From Halorubrum aidingense JCM 13560 (lineage in GTDB: Archaea > Halobacteriota > Halobacteria > Halobacteriales > Haloferacaceae), in NCBI RefSeq assembly GCF_000336995.1, contig NZ_AOJI01000002.1, forward strand, positions 132,503-196,502: a stretch of 64,000 nt of DNA, given 5' to 3'. Made by a program: the position numbers and the translations under genes. The notes under the pieces are model-generated. The model worked only from the letters and a program-made list of their open reading frames with translations. It ran no database searches and was not told the origin of the DNA. Shown here one piece after another: positions 52,754 to 61,631 of this stretch (the stretch's first letter is position 1; every line of letters begins with the position of its first letter).

Positions 52754-53902
52754 ATGTACATTACTGACTACGAGCTGTTCGAAGTACCGCCCCGCTGGCT
52801 ATTCTTGAAGCTGACGACGAGCGACGGCACCGTCGGCTGGGGAGAACCGATCGTGGAGGGGAGGTCCCACACGGTCGTCGCCGCCGTGGAGGAGTTGCTC
52901 GACAACTACCTCCTCGGCGAGGATCCGACGCGGATCGAAGACCACTGGCAGGCGATGTACCGCGGCGGCTTCTACCGCGGCGGCCCGGTGCTGATGAGCG
53001 CCATCGCCGGCGTCGACCAAGCGCTGTGGGACCTCAAGGGAAAGCAGTTCGGCGCACCCGTCCACGAACTGCTCGGCGGCCGCGCGCGGAACCGGATCCG
53101 CGTGTATCAGTGGATCGGCGGAGACCGACCGGCGGACGTCGGCGATGCCGCCCGTGAGAAGGTTGACGCGGGCTTCACGGCGCTAAAGATGAACGCCACC
53201 GCAGAGATGCGACCGATCGACACGCCGGCCACCGTGGCCGACGCGGTCGATCGGATTGCGGCCGTTCGGGAGTCGGTCGGCGACGAGGTCGACATCGGAG
53301 TCGACTTCCACGGGCGCGTGTCGAAGCCGATGGTACGGCGGCTCGCGGCCGCGTTGGAGCCGTACGACCCGATGTTCATCGAAGAGCCGGTGTTACCGGA
53401 ACACAACGATGCGCTCTCGTCGATCCGGCAGTCGACGACGATCCCGATCGCGACCGGCGAGCGGATGTACTCGCGGTGGGATTTCAAGGAGGTGTTCGAG
53501 ACGGACGCCGTGGACGTGATCCAGCCCGACGTCTCGCACGCGGGCGGGATCACCGAGATGAAGAAGATCGCGTCGATGGCCGAGGCGTACGACGTGTCGG
53601 TCGCGCCGCACTGCCCGCTCGGGCCGATCGCGCTCGCGTCCTGTATCCAGGTCGACGCCTGCACGCCGAACGCGCTGATCCAGGAGCAGTCGCTCGACAT
53701 CCACTACAACGAGACGAGCGACGTGCTCGACTACCTCGCCGACCCGACGGTGTTCGAGTACCGCGACGGCTTCGTCGATATCCCCGGCGGCGACGGGCTC
53801 GGGATCGAGATCGATGAAGAGCACGTCCGGGAACAGCGCGGCAACGTCGACTGGCACAACCCCGTCTGGCGGCACGACGACGGCTCTGTCGCAGAGTGGT
53901 GA
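52754..53902 (+). CDS. dgoD: D-galactonate dehydratase (enolase superfamily)
   Basis: The 382-aa protein is exactly the length of E. coli DgoD and follows it closely: PPRWLFLKLTTSDGTVGWGE, MYRGGFYRGGPVLMSAIAGV, then the catalytic and metal residues. These are Asp and His in VDFHGRV (about 181-187), Glu in MFIEEPVLPEH, Glu in ATGERMYSRWDF, the His in SVAPHCPLGPIALAS, and a C-terminal VWRHDDGSVAEW. The reaction is D-galactonate to 2-keto-3-deoxy-D-galactonate. The gene is six bases behind the ATPase and in one operon. The gluconate dehydratase alternative is less likely because of the DgoD-specific residues. Confidence 0.92.
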   Translation: MYITDYELFEVPPRWLFLKLTTSDGTVGWGEPIVEGRSHTVVAAVEELLDNYLLGEDPTRIEDHWQAMYRGGFYRGGPVLMSAIAGVDQALWDLKGKQFGAPVHELLGGRARNRIRVYQWIGGDRPADVGDAAREKVDAGFTALKMNATAEMRPIDTPATVADAVDRIAAVRESVGDEVDIGVDFHGRVSKPMVRRLAAALEPYDPMFIEEPVLPEHNDALSSIRQSTTIPIATGERMYSRWDFKEVFETDAVDVIQPDVSHAGGITEMKKIASMAEAYDVSVAPHCPLGPIALASCIQVDACTPNALIQEQSLDIHYNETSDVLDYLADPTVFEYRDGFVDIPGGDGLGIEIDEEHVREQRGNVDWHNPVWRHDDGSVAEW

Positions 53903-53942
53903 TCCGGATGCCGACGCAAACGCGGCGGCGCGGAAGGGAGCG

Positions 53943-54797
53943 ATGACCCGCCGACACGAGTCCCCGACCGAGCATGCGGTGCCCGGGCGGTTCGCCGGCG
54001 AGACCGTGATCGTCACGGGATCGACGCGCGGGATCGGTGCCGGCGTCGCGGAGCGGTTCGCCGCCGAGGGGGCGAACGTCGTGGTCAGCGGCCGCACCGC
54101 CGAGGCCGGCGAGGCCGTCGCCGAGCGGATCTCAGAACGGACCGGAGACGAGGCGACCGACGACCCGCCGGCCGGCGACGCGACGTTCGTTCGCGCCGAC
54201 ATGCGCGACCCGGACGACGTGGCCGCGTTAGCGGAGGCGGCCGCCGAGCGGTACGGGTCGGTCGACGTGCTCGTGAACAACGCCGGCGTGCAGACGGAGA
54301 CGGCCGCCGACGACGCGACGCTCGACGACTGGGCGTTCGTCGTCGAGACGGACTTCAGAGCGTACTGGCTCGCCGCGCGGGCCGCCCTCGAACACATGGA
54401 CCGCGGGGCGATCGTGAACATCTCGTCGAACCACGCGTACGCCACGATGCCCGCACACTTCCCGTACAACGCGGTGAAGGCGGGCATCAACGGCATGACG
54501 CGATCGCTCGCCGTCGACTTCGGCCCCCAAGTCAGGGTGAACACGGTCGTCCCCGGCTGGGTGGAAATCGAGCGGACGCGCGAAGAACTCCCGGAGGGGC
54601 GGCTCGCCGAGGTCGAATCGATCCACCCGACCGGTCGGATCGGCACGCCGGCCGACGTCGCCGGGGCCGTCTCGTTCCTCGCGAGCGAGGACGCCGCCTT
54701 CGTCACGGGCGGCGCGCTGCTCGTCGACGGCGGTCGCGGAGCGGTGATGCAGGACGACACGCTCCCGGACTACCGGGCGCGAGAGCGCTCGGAGTAG
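53943..54797 (+). CDS. SDR, candidate galactose dehydrogenase
   Basis: The 284-aa SDR has cofactor motif TGSTRGIG at 25-32, NNAG in DVLVNNAGVQTE, catalytic Ser in VNISSNHAYA, Tyr-x3-Lys in FPYNAVKAGINGM and PG in VVPGWVEIERT. The acceptor-strand residue after the second beta strand is Arg in VSGRTAEAGE, consistent with NADP+ use. In the context of DgoD and galactosidases the inferred role is oxidation of D-galactose to galactonolactone; a lactonase is not seen here. The ATG at 53943 lies 40 bases after dgoD. A T-run, ggattttttgg, at 54817-54825 may end the transcript. Confidence 0.82.
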   Translation: MTRRHESPTEHAVPGRFAGETVIVTGSTRGIGAGVAERFAAEGANVVVSGRTAEAGEAVAERISERTGDEATDDPPAGDATFVRADMRDPDDVAALAEAAAERYGSVDVLVNNAGVQTETAADDATLDDWAFVVETDFRAYWLAARAALEHMDRGAIVNISSNHAYATMPAHFPYNAVKAGINGMTRSLAVDFGPQVRVNTVVPGWVEIERTREELPEGRLAEVESIHPTGRIGTPADVAGAVSFLASEDAAFVTGGALLVDGGRGAVMQDDTLPDYRARERSE

Positions 54798-54824
54798 CCG
54801 GTCGGCGAAAAGTCCGGATTTTTT

Positions 54825-54840
54825 GGCTCTGTTGAAATTC
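54825..54840 (+). mobile_element. Solitary IS6-type terminus
   Basis: GGCTCTGTTGAAATTC begins at 54825, right after a T-run. It matches the inward reading of the ends at 10081-10097 and 43705-43721 at its first 12 bases. No transposase or matching partner is nearby, so it is a scar or the border of the following repeat element. Confidence 0.4.
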
Positions 54841-54933
54841 TCCGAAGATCACAGATTGCGAATTGCGGTGGGCAATACAGGGACAGCGGGCTGATTACGG
54901 GAGTGAGTGTTGCAGACCGCCGACGGCGACGTG

Positions 54934-55296
54934 GTTTATAAACAAGCAAGAGCGGCGGCGACGGACATTTATAAATGAACGACTGTGGTGGCGCGCTCCG
55001 GTGAGCACCGCGAAGCGGTGCGAATCCGAGCGCGAGGGACGCCGCGAGCGGAGCGAGCGGCGAGGCTGGGGAGGTGTGAGGTGCGGTTGCGGTGCGGATG
55101 GGTAGGACTCAAAGGGGCAGCCGTGAGGACGGCGCAGGCGATGTAAGCACCGCAACGAGGGAGCGAACAACGCGAGCGACCGAGTGAGGCGCGCAGCGAG
55201 CGTGCGCCGTCCTCCCGGCTGGGGCTTTGGGGTGGTTCACCCCTCGATCAACGATTTATAAACAGTCGACAGCAACACCACCGCTCGTTTATAAAC
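54934..55296. repeat. Palindrome-bordered structured repeat element
   Basis: Both flanks carry paired TTTATAAA palindromes: GTTTATAAAC at 54934-54943 with CATTTATAAATG at 54966-54977 on the left, and ATTTATAAAC (about 55254) with GTTTATAAAC at 55287-55296 on the right, spaced 32 and 33 bases. The interior is GC-rich with a perfect hairpin GCACCGC-GAA-GCGGTGC (55005-55021), iterated gcgagcg words and, toward the right, GGCTGGGGCTTTGGGG after GACTCAAAGGGGCAGCCG. It looks like a non-coding RNA gene or a MITE-like haloarchaeal repeat family. Confidence 0.55.
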
Positions 55297-55431
55297 AACC
55301 ACCCCACTCGCGTACAACACCCACTCCCGCACTCGATCAAGAAGTACTCTTCAGCGATCGGCTGTTTCAGGCGAAAGCATATCTGAAGAATGGGGATTCG
55401 ACAGCGCCGGATTTTTGACTGACGTGTCCGA

Positions 55432-57531
55432 CTACGGCTGAGCGACCCGCAGCCCGTCCACGTGGTCACCCTCAACGACGACAACTCCGTATGGCCCCAC
55501 GACAGCGGCATCATCGCGCGAGGCCTCGCCGCCGTCGCCCGCTACCGCGTCGATGCCGACCCGATCGGCGTCGTCGACCGCGAGCGAGTCGGGGTCGATT
55601 CCGGGCAGTCGGAGCCGGTCGCTCGTGAAGTTCGTCACCCACGTGCGGCCGCCGCGGTACCCGATGCGGACGCCGTCCGGAAGCCGCTCGGCGTGTCGGA
55701 CGCCCGCGCGGTCGAGCAGATTCGACGCGAGCGCGTCCGCTAAATCCGACCCGGGCCAGACCCCGCAGTAGGTGACGCGACCGTCACCGACCGCGTTGGT
55801 GACCACTGCCGGCCGGCCGTCCGCCGGGCCGTCGACGTCGTACGCGTATCGGGGCTCGGCGGCGACGGGGTCGAGCCACTCGGCCCAAGTCCGGAACGAA
55901 ACGGGCGGGGCCGTGTCGTCGCCGGCGACGCTGTCGTCAACTCGCCGGACAGCCGTTCCGAGGCGCCGCGGCAGCGACTCGTGCTGGTCGACGGTCGCGC
56001 CGACGAGGTCGGTCAGCGGGCCGGGCTGAGACATCGGTCGGAGCTTGTTTTCCGCGTCCTTCACGCCGGTCCGGGGACCGAAGAGGACCTCCCCACCGCC
56101 GGCGACGTAGTCGGTCAACCGGTCGGCGAGGTCCTCGGTAACGAGGTGGAGCGCGGGCGCGACGACGGCCGCGTATCCGGAGAGATCGGCGCTCGGCGGA
56201 ACCACGTCGACCTGAACGCCGCGGCCGCGTACGGCGCCGTAGAACGCTTCCTGGAGCGCCCAGTAGTCGAAGTCCGGGGCGTGCGGCTGCGCGTCGAGCG
56301 CCCACAGCGAGTCGTAGTCGAACAGGACCGCCACCGGGGCGTCCACGTGACTGGCACCGTCGAGCGCCGCGAACTCCCCGGACGCGTGTGCGGCGTCTTC
56401 GTACCCGCGGTCGGGCGACCCGTCGGCCTTCCGGAGCCCGGCGTGATACTGCTCTTGCCCCTCGAGACAGCGCCGCCACCTGAAGTAGAGGACCGCGTCG
56501 GCCCCGTGAGCGGCGGCGTGGTGGGCCCACAGCCGCATCGCGCCCTCGCCCGGTTGCGGGCAGTGCGGCGGCCAGTTGACGTCGCCCGGCTGCTGTTCCA
56601 TCACCCAGAACGGCCGGTCGAGCGCGCTCCGGTAGATGTCGTGGTCCATCCCGACTTGGTCGGGGTCGCCGGCCCGTAGCTGGTCCGGCGATGCCTCCCC
56701 GGCGTAGCGGTCCTGGACGAACCCTGTGGGGTACGAGTCCCACGCGACGCGGTCGAGGTCCTCGCTCACGTCGTAGGCGTTCAGCGTCGGGAACCGCCCC
56801 ATGAAGTTGTGGGTGACGAACCAGTCGGGGTCGGCCTCGCGTATCAAGTCGGCGTGGAGGCGATTGTACTCGACGACGGAGTCGCTGGAAAAGCGCGCGT
56901 ACGCCAGCAGCCGCGAGGGGTGATGCTCCGCGGGGGTCGGTCCCGGCGGATCGACCTCCTCGAACGAGCCGTACTGCTGGCTCCAGAACGTGTTCCCCCA
57001 CGCCTCGTTGAGCCGATCGATGTCGCCGTACCGGTCCGCGAGCCACGTTCGGAACGCGTCGGCGCAGTCGTCGCAGTAACACCGGACGGTCTCGTGACAG
57101 CCGAACTCGTTGTCCGTCTGCCAGCCGGCGACGTGCGGCGAATCGGCGTATCGCTCGGTGATCCGCTCGACGATCCGGACCGTCTCCTCGCGGTAGGCGT
57201 CGGAGTTGAAACAGTACTGCCGGCGGCTGCCGTGTTCGCGGACGGTTCCGTCGGGGTCTTCCTGTCGGATCGACGGCCGCTCGTCGACCAGCCACTTCGG
57301 CGGTGTCGCCGTCGGCGTACACAACACCACCTGCATGCCGTGGTCGCCGACGAGCTCGACGGCTTCGTCGAGCCACTCGAAATCGAACGCACCGCGCTCG
57401 GGTTCGAGGGCCCCCCACGAGAACTCCGCCATTCGCACGTATTCGAGGCCGGCGTCGGCCATCGCGGCGACGTCGCGTTCCCACTCTTCGCTCGGCCAAT
57501 GTTCGGGAAAGTAACAGACTCCGAGACGCAT
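55432..57531 (-). CDS. bgaH: GH42 beta-galactosidase, BgaH-type
   Basis: The 699-aa enzyme follows the haloarchaeal BgaH pattern: MRLGVCYFPEHWPSEEWERD at the start, MAEFSWGALEPERGAFDFEW, VVLCTPTATPPKWLVDERPS, and the acid/base Glu142 in WQTDNEFGCHETV. The family zinc-cluster cysteines are Cys151, 153 and 156 in CYCDDC, and the nucleophile is Glu312 in VMEQQPGDVNW. C-terminal domains are trimerisation and beta-sandwich regions. It hydrolyses beta-galactosides such as lactose. No signal peptide is present, so it is cytoplasmic. The ATG at 57531 gives the canonical start. It is divergent from the GH36 gene with a shared 129-base promoter. Confidence 0.93.
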   Translation of the reverse strand: MRLGVCYFPEHWPSEEWERDVAAMADAGLEYVRMAEFSWGALEPERGAFDFEWLDEAVELVGDHGMQVVLCTPTATPPKWLVDERPSIRQEDPDGTVREHGSRRQYCFNSDAYREETVRIVERITERYADSPHVAGWQTDNEFGCHETVRCYCDDCADAFRTWLADRYGDIDRLNEAWGNTFWSQQYGSFEEVDPPGPTPAEHHPSRLLAYARFSSDSVVEYNRLHADLIREADPDWFVTHNFMGRFPTLNAYDVSEDLDRVAWDSYPTGFVQDRYAGEASPDQLRAGDPDQVGMDHDIYRSALDRPFWVMEQQPGDVNWPPHCPQPGEGAMRLWAHHAAAHGADAVLYFRWRRCLEGQEQYHAGLRKADGSPDRGYEDAAHASGEFAALDGASHVDAPVAVLFDYDSLWALDAQPHAPDFDYWALQEAFYGAVRGRGVQVDVVPPSADLSGYAAVVAPALHLVTEDLADRLTDYVAGGGEVLFGPRTGVKDAENKLRPMSQPGPLTDLVGATVDQHESLPRRLGTAVRRVDDSVAGDDTAPPVSFRTWAEWLDPVAAEPRYAYDVDGPADGRPAVVTNAVGDGRVTYCGVWPGSDLADALASNLLDRAGVRHAERLPDGVRIGYRGGRTWVTNFTSDRLRLPGIDPDSLAVDDADRVGIDAVAGDGGEASRDDAAVVGPYGVVVVEGDHVDGLRVAQP

Positions 57532-57660
57532 AGCGCATCCTCTCAACCGCGGCACCTAAGCGTTCGGATGGGTTGACGCGACCGCCGCTGACCGTCGAGT
57601 CGCACCCCGCCGCGCACGTGTCGTAGCAGGGTATTTGTAGGGGCGAAAAGAGGGTGTGAT

Positions 57661-59700
57661 ATGAAGGAACGCAGGGCGGACGCCACCGCAGTCACGCACG
57701 ATCCGGACGGCCACGAGGTCGCGGTCGCGGACGACGCCGGCGACCTGCTCATCGGGGCGGTTCGCGCGGCGGCGACCGACGGAGACGCCGGGCGGGTACG
57801 GGTCGCTGACGTGTCGTTGTCAACCGAAGCAGGCGGTGTCGCCGTGACCTGCACCGTGGAAAACACCGGCGACGAACCGGTCCGGGCGGGCGACGTCACG
57901 CTCGCGTTCGAGACCGCGTTCGGCCCCGACGCCCGCGTCTACCGACACGGGTACCAGTCGTGGTCGTCGACGGGAACGCTCCCCGTCGGAGAGCGGTTCC
58001 CCGCCGAGAACTCGGACAACGCCCCGATGATGAACGACCTCGCGGCGTCGACGGACGACCGAGTCAGCAGCTACCTGACCGGGCTCGTCGAGGGCGACCG
58101 GCGCGTCACGGCGGGGTTCCTCGAACACGACCGCTACTGCACCCGGTTCGAGATCGACGACGACGTCGACGGCGTCGCGACGCTGCGCGCGGTATGTCCG
58201 CTGGAGGGGACGCGGCTGGCGCCCGGTGAGCGACTGACTCTACCGCCGCTGTGGATCGACGCCGACCGCGAACTCCGAGAGGGGCTAACCACGCTGGCCG
58301 ACCGCGTCGGCGAACGGATGGACGCTCGGGTACCCGAGACCGCACCGACCGGATGGTGCTCGTGGTACCACTACTTCACCGACGTCACCGAGGCGGACGT
58401 GCGAGAGAACCTCTCGGAGCTTCGCGAGTGGGGAATCCCGGTCGACGTCGTCCAGATCGACGACGGGTACATGGAGGCGTTCGGCGACTGGCGGTCGATC
58501 GCCGACGGGTTCGATGACATGAGCGCCGTCGCGGACGACATCGAGACCGCGGGGTACCGCCCGGGACTGTGGCTCGCACCGTTCTACGTGGAGGCCGGCG
58601 CGGACCTGTACGCCGACCACCCGGAATGGTTCGTCACGGAGCCGACGGACGCGACCGCTGACGGCCCGGGAACGCCCGTCGACGGCGGCTTCCGCGCCGG
58701 ATCGGCGCTGTACGGGCTCGACACGACGCATCCGGCGGTCCTCGAGTGGCTCAGAGAGACCGTGTCGACGGTCGTCGACGAGTGGGGGTTCACGTATCTG
58801 AAACTCGACTTCCTCTTCGCGGCGGCGCTGCCCGGCGAGCGGTACGACGCCGAGGCAACCCGAATAGAGGCGTACCGCCGGGGGGTCGAGGCGATCGCGG
58901 AGGCGGCCGGCGACGACGTGTTCCTCCTCGGCTGCGGCGCGCCGATGGCCCCGAGCGTCGGGCTCTTCGACGCGATGCGGATCGGCCCAGACACGGATCC
59001 GGTCTGGGAGACGCCGGGAGAATCCGGGAGCCAGCCGGGATTGAAAAACGCGGTCCGCAACACGCTCACGCGGAACTACCTGCACCGGCGGTGGTGGCTC
59101 AACGATCCCGACTGCCAACTCGTTCGGGACACGAGTGACCTCACTGCGGCCGAGCGCAAGGCGTTCGGAGCGCTCGTCGCCGCGACCGGTGGTGTGAACG
59201 TGTTCTCGGACCGGCTCGCGGAGATCGGTTCGGCAGGTCGGCGACTGCTGGAGCGATCCATCCCACCCGCGAGCGGCGGCGAGGTCTCGGGGCTCAGCGC
59301 GGAGCGGTTCCCCTCGCGTGTCGTCTGCGACCGGCCAGGCGACGGGGCCACGACCGTCGCACTATTTAATTGGACGGACGAGTCGTCGACAGTCCAGTTT
59401 GACGCACGCGAGCACGTGGCGGGCGACTCGGGTGCCGATCACGTCGTCTGGGACGGGCTGTCCGGCGCGGTCGTCGACGGCCCGGTCGTCGAACGAGAGC
59501 TGTCGCCGCACGGGGCGGCGGTGTTCGCTGTCGTCTCTGCCGACGCGGGCGACCTGCTCGGCGACGCCGCGACGCTCACGGGCGGGTCCGACCGCGCGTC
59601 GACGGCGACGCTTCGGGACGGATCGCTCGAGGCAGCCGTCGACGGGGAGACGGTGACGTTCGCGCTCGATTCGGACGATCCCGCCCCTGCTCAGGAGTAG
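57661..59700 (+). CDS. GH36-type alpha-galactosidase
   Basis: The 679-aa protein has the clan D (GH27/31/36) layout: an N-terminal beta-sandwich with YRHGYQSWSSTGTLP, a (beta/alpha)8 barrel with GWCSWYHYFTDVTEADVREN, VDVVQIDDGYMEAFGDW, nucleophile Asp383 in TYLKLDFLFAA and acid/base Asp444 in MRIGPDTDPVW, and a C-terminal beta domain. It removes alpha-galactosyl groups from melibiose or raffinose-type sugars. There is no signal peptide. It is divergent from bgaH and shares its intergenic promoter, so both galactosidases are probably co-regulated. Confidence 0.9.
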   Translation: MKERRADATAVTHDPDGHEVAVADDAGDLLIGAVRAAATDGDAGRVRVADVSLSTEAGGVAVTCTVENTGDEPVRAGDVTLAFETAFGPDARVYRHGYQSWSSTGTLPVGERFPAENSDNAPMMNDLAASTDDRVSSYLTGLVEGDRRVTAGFLEHDRYCTRFEIDDDVDGVATLRAVCPLEGTRLAPGERLTLPPLWIDADRELREGLTTLADRVGERMDARVPETAPTGWCSWYHYFTDVTEADVRENLSELREWGIPVDVVQIDDGYMEAFGDWRSIADGFDDMSAVADDIETAGYRPGLWLAPFYVEAGADLYADHPEWFVTEPTDATADGPGTPVDGGFRAGSALYGLDTTHPAVLEWLRETVSTVVDEWGFTYLKLDFLFAAALPGERYDAEATRIEAYRRGVEAIAEAAGDDVFLLGCGAPMAPSVGLFDAMRIGPDTDPVWETPGESGSQPGLKNAVRNTLTRNYLHRRWWLNDPDCQLVRDTSDLTAAERKAFGALVAATGGVNVFSDRLAEIGSAGRRLLERSIPPASGGEVSGLSAERFPSRVVCDRPGDGATTVALFNWTDESSTVQFDAREHVAGDSGADHVVWDGLSGAVVDGPVVERELSPHGAAVFAVVSADAGDLLGDAATLTGGSDRASTATLRDGSLEAAVDGETVTFALDSDDPAPAQE

Positions 59701-59777
59701 CCCGCGCCCGTCCGGGAGCGGCCGCGGTGTCGGGACAGCGACGGCCGACGCTGATCACCGTTACTTATAAGCGACCG

Positions 59778-59834
59778 ATGACAGCATCCAGTATGAATCC
59801 GTTCGGAGCGCACGCCGTGGAGTGGTTTCGATGA
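59778..59834 (+). CDS. Short upstream ORF overlapping kdgK start
   Basis: The frame [18 protein letters not shown] (or from the ATG at 59793, 13 codons) ends with TGA at 59832-59834, overlapping the ATG of kdgK at 59831 by ATGA. A TATA (acttataagc, about 59763-59772) lies 20-30 bases before the 59793 ATG, at leaderless spacing. This suggests the transcript begins with this peptide and that kdgK is read by termination-reinitiation. Confidence 0.5.
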   Translation: MTASSMNPFGAHAVEWFR

Positions 59835-60787
59835 CTGACCTGGTCACGTTCGGCGAGACGATGCTCCGGCTGTCGCCGCCGCGGGGCGAGCGGTTGGAGA
59901 CGACCGGTGACCTGGCCGTCCAAGCCGGGGGAGCGGAGAGCAACGTCGCGGTCGGGGCCGCGCGGCTCGGTGCCGACGCCCGCTGGCTTTCGAAGCTCCC
60001 CGACTCGCCGCTCGGTCGGCGGATCGTGAACGAGCTCCGGAGCCACGGAGTCCGATCGGGGGTCGCGTGGACGGAGCCGGACGAGAGTCGTCTGGGGACC
60101 TACTACCTCGAACACGGCGGGGCCCCGCGGGGGACGAACGTGATCTACGACCGGACCGACGCGGCGATCACGACCGTCAGCCCGGACGAGCTCCCGACGG
60201 ACGCAGTCGAGGAGGCGGAGTGGTTCCACACGACGGGGATCACGCCCGCCCTGTCGGCGGCCGCCGCGGAGACGACGACGGCGCTGCTGAAAACGGCCGG
60301 CGACGCGGGGACGACGCGCTCGTTCGACCTGAACTACCGGTCGAAGCTCTGGGACCCACAGACGGCGCGGGCGGCCTACGAGGACCTGTTCGAGCACGTC
60401 GACACCCTGTTTGTCCCCCGGCGCGACGCCCGCGAGGTGCTCGACCGCGAGGGCGACGCCGTCGAAATCGCGCACGGGCTCGCCACGGAGTTCGCGTTCG
60501 ACACGGTGGTCGTCACCCGCGGGCTCGAGGGGGCGGTCGCGCTGCACGACGGATCGATGTACGAGCAGGACGTGTTCGAGGCGGACACGTTCGACGCGAT
60601 CGGTACCGGCGACGCGTTCGTCGCCGGCTTCATCGCAGAGCGCCTGCGCGGCGGTGACCTCCCCGCAGCCCTTCAGTGGGGGTCGGCGACGGCGGCGCTG
60701 AAACGCACCACCGACGGCGACCTCGCCGTGACGACCCGAGCGGAAGTGCAGAGCGTCATCGACGGCGAGGGCGGGATAAATCGGTAA
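59831..60787 (+). CDS. kdgK: PfkB kinase, 2-keto-3-deoxy-gluconate/galactonate kinase
   Basis: The 318-aa PfkB enzyme starts [20 protein letters not shown], the opening typical of KDG kinases. It has the substrate lid [16 protein letters not shown] at 32-47, the KDG-recognising [20 protein letters not shown] at 89-108, [14 protein letters not shown], and the anion hole and catalytic base [13 protein letters not shown] with Asp261. It phosphorylates KDG/KDGal at position 6 with ATP in the cytoplasm. With DgoD and the aldolase it forms a full route for galactonate. Translation is probably coupled to a short upstream ORF (ATGA overlap). Confidence 0.9.
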   Translation: MTDLVTFGETMLRLSPPRGERLETTGDLAVQAGGAESNVAVGAARLGADARWLSKLPDSPLGRRIVNELRSHGVRSGVAWTEPDESRLGTYYLEHGGAPRGTNVIYDRTDAAITTVSPDELPTDAVEEAEWFHTTGITPALSAAAAETTTALLKTAGDAGTTRSFDLNYRSKLWDPQTARAAYEDLFEHVDTLFVPRRDAREVLDREGDAVEIAHGLATEFAFDTVVVTRGLEGAVALHDGSMYEQDVFEADTFDAIGTGDAFVAGFIAERLRGGDLPAALQWGSATAALKRTTDGDLAVTTRAEVQSVIDGEGGINR

Positions 60788-60867
60788 GATACCGGTTTAT
60801 ATACCGACAGTACAGAGAGGTCCGATCGGAGTTCGAACGTAACGCTTCGCGCTTAAATAAACCACAG

Positions 60868-61509
60868 ATGATATTGGTACTTAATAACGCGGTCGAAGGC
60901 GGCTACATGGCCGATGAGATCGCACAGTTCCTCCCCGACACCCGCGTGTACAACTACCCGAACGAGGACGGCGATCCGAGCCTCGAGGACGTGGACGGCG
61001 TCGTCATCGGCGGAAGCGAGGTCGGCGTGTACGACGAACCGGACCAGCCGTGGATCACGGCCCAGAAGCGGTTCGCGCGCCGACTCGTCAAGGAGGGGGT
61101 CCCAACGCTCGGCATCTGTTTCGGCCATCAGATTCTGAACGCCGCCCTCGGCGGCGAGGTCGTGGACAGCGGGACGTCTCGCCTCCGGCTCCACGACGCC
61201 GAGCTCAACGCCGACGAGCCGCTGTTCGACGGCGTCGAACCGACCGTGCCCGTCCTGCACTCCGACGTCGTGACGGAAATCGGTGACGGCATGGAGATCA
61301 TCGGCCGTGCGGATTATTACGAGTACTTCGCCACTCGACACCGCGACCAGCCCGTCTGGTCAGTTCAGTATCACCCCGAATTCACGCCGCGGATCGTCGA
61401 CGAGTACGACGGCTGGGAGGAGGCCGACCGCTCCTTCGAGGACTCCACCGCCACCCGAACGCTCGCCAACTTCGCGGACCTCGTCGAAGCGAACGCGAGC
61501 GAATCGTAG
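60868..61509 (+). CDS. Type 1 glutamine amidotransferase
   Basis: The 213-aa protein is a class I GATase: nucleophile Cys84 in LGICFGHQILNAALGG and the catalytic His169-Glu171 in QYHPE, with GVVIGGSEVGVYDEP for the oxyanion strand. It resembles the GMP synthase amidotransferase subunit in length, but the N-terminal wording (MILVLNNAVEGGYMADEIAQ) is not that of GuaA subunits. The partner synthase is unknown; gamma-glutamyl hydrolase or a free GATase are options. A TATA-like gcttaaataaacc is close to the ATG at 60868. Confidence 0.85.
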   Translation: MILVLNNAVEGGYMADEIAQFLPDTRVYNYPNEDGDPSLEDVDGVVIGGSEVGVYDEPDQPWITAQKRFARRLVKEGVPTLGICFGHQILNAALGGEVVDSGTSRLRLHDAELNADEPLFDGVEPTVPVLHSDVVTEIGDGMEIIGRADYYEYFATRHRDQPVWSVQYHPEFTPRIVDEYDGWEEADRSFEDSTATRTLANFADLVEANASES

Positions 61510-61631
61510 CGGCTGCGGGCCGAGTCTCGGAAAGATAACTGGATGCTGACCGCCGCGGAGATCGATCAGACCGACCGGATCACCGACGAGCACCCAACAC
61601 GACTAATTGATCGCCTCGCGTTGTGGAACCC

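Larger units (their letters stand above)
54798..55431. other. 630-base non-coding island
   Basis: There is no gene in this interval. It holds an IS6-type end (54825), the palindrome-bordered structured element (54934-55296) and, to the right, an inverted repeat TCTTCAG/CTGAAGA (about 55349-55390). Minus-strand translation across that inverted repeat gives ILQICFRLKQPIAEEYF, which may be a scrap of an IS gene. The far end carries a T-run (about 55408-55414). Confidence 0.6.

Noticed and set aside
55248..55514. Minus-strand frame with ILQICFRLKQPIAEEYF as a transposase
   Set aside because: Only one short protein-like stretch; the rest overlaps bgaH antisense and the palindromes, so I do not call a gene.
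55937..57538. 533-codon frame in bgaH
   Set aside because: Arg-rich out-of-frame reading of bgaH; the GH42 motifs are in the other frame.
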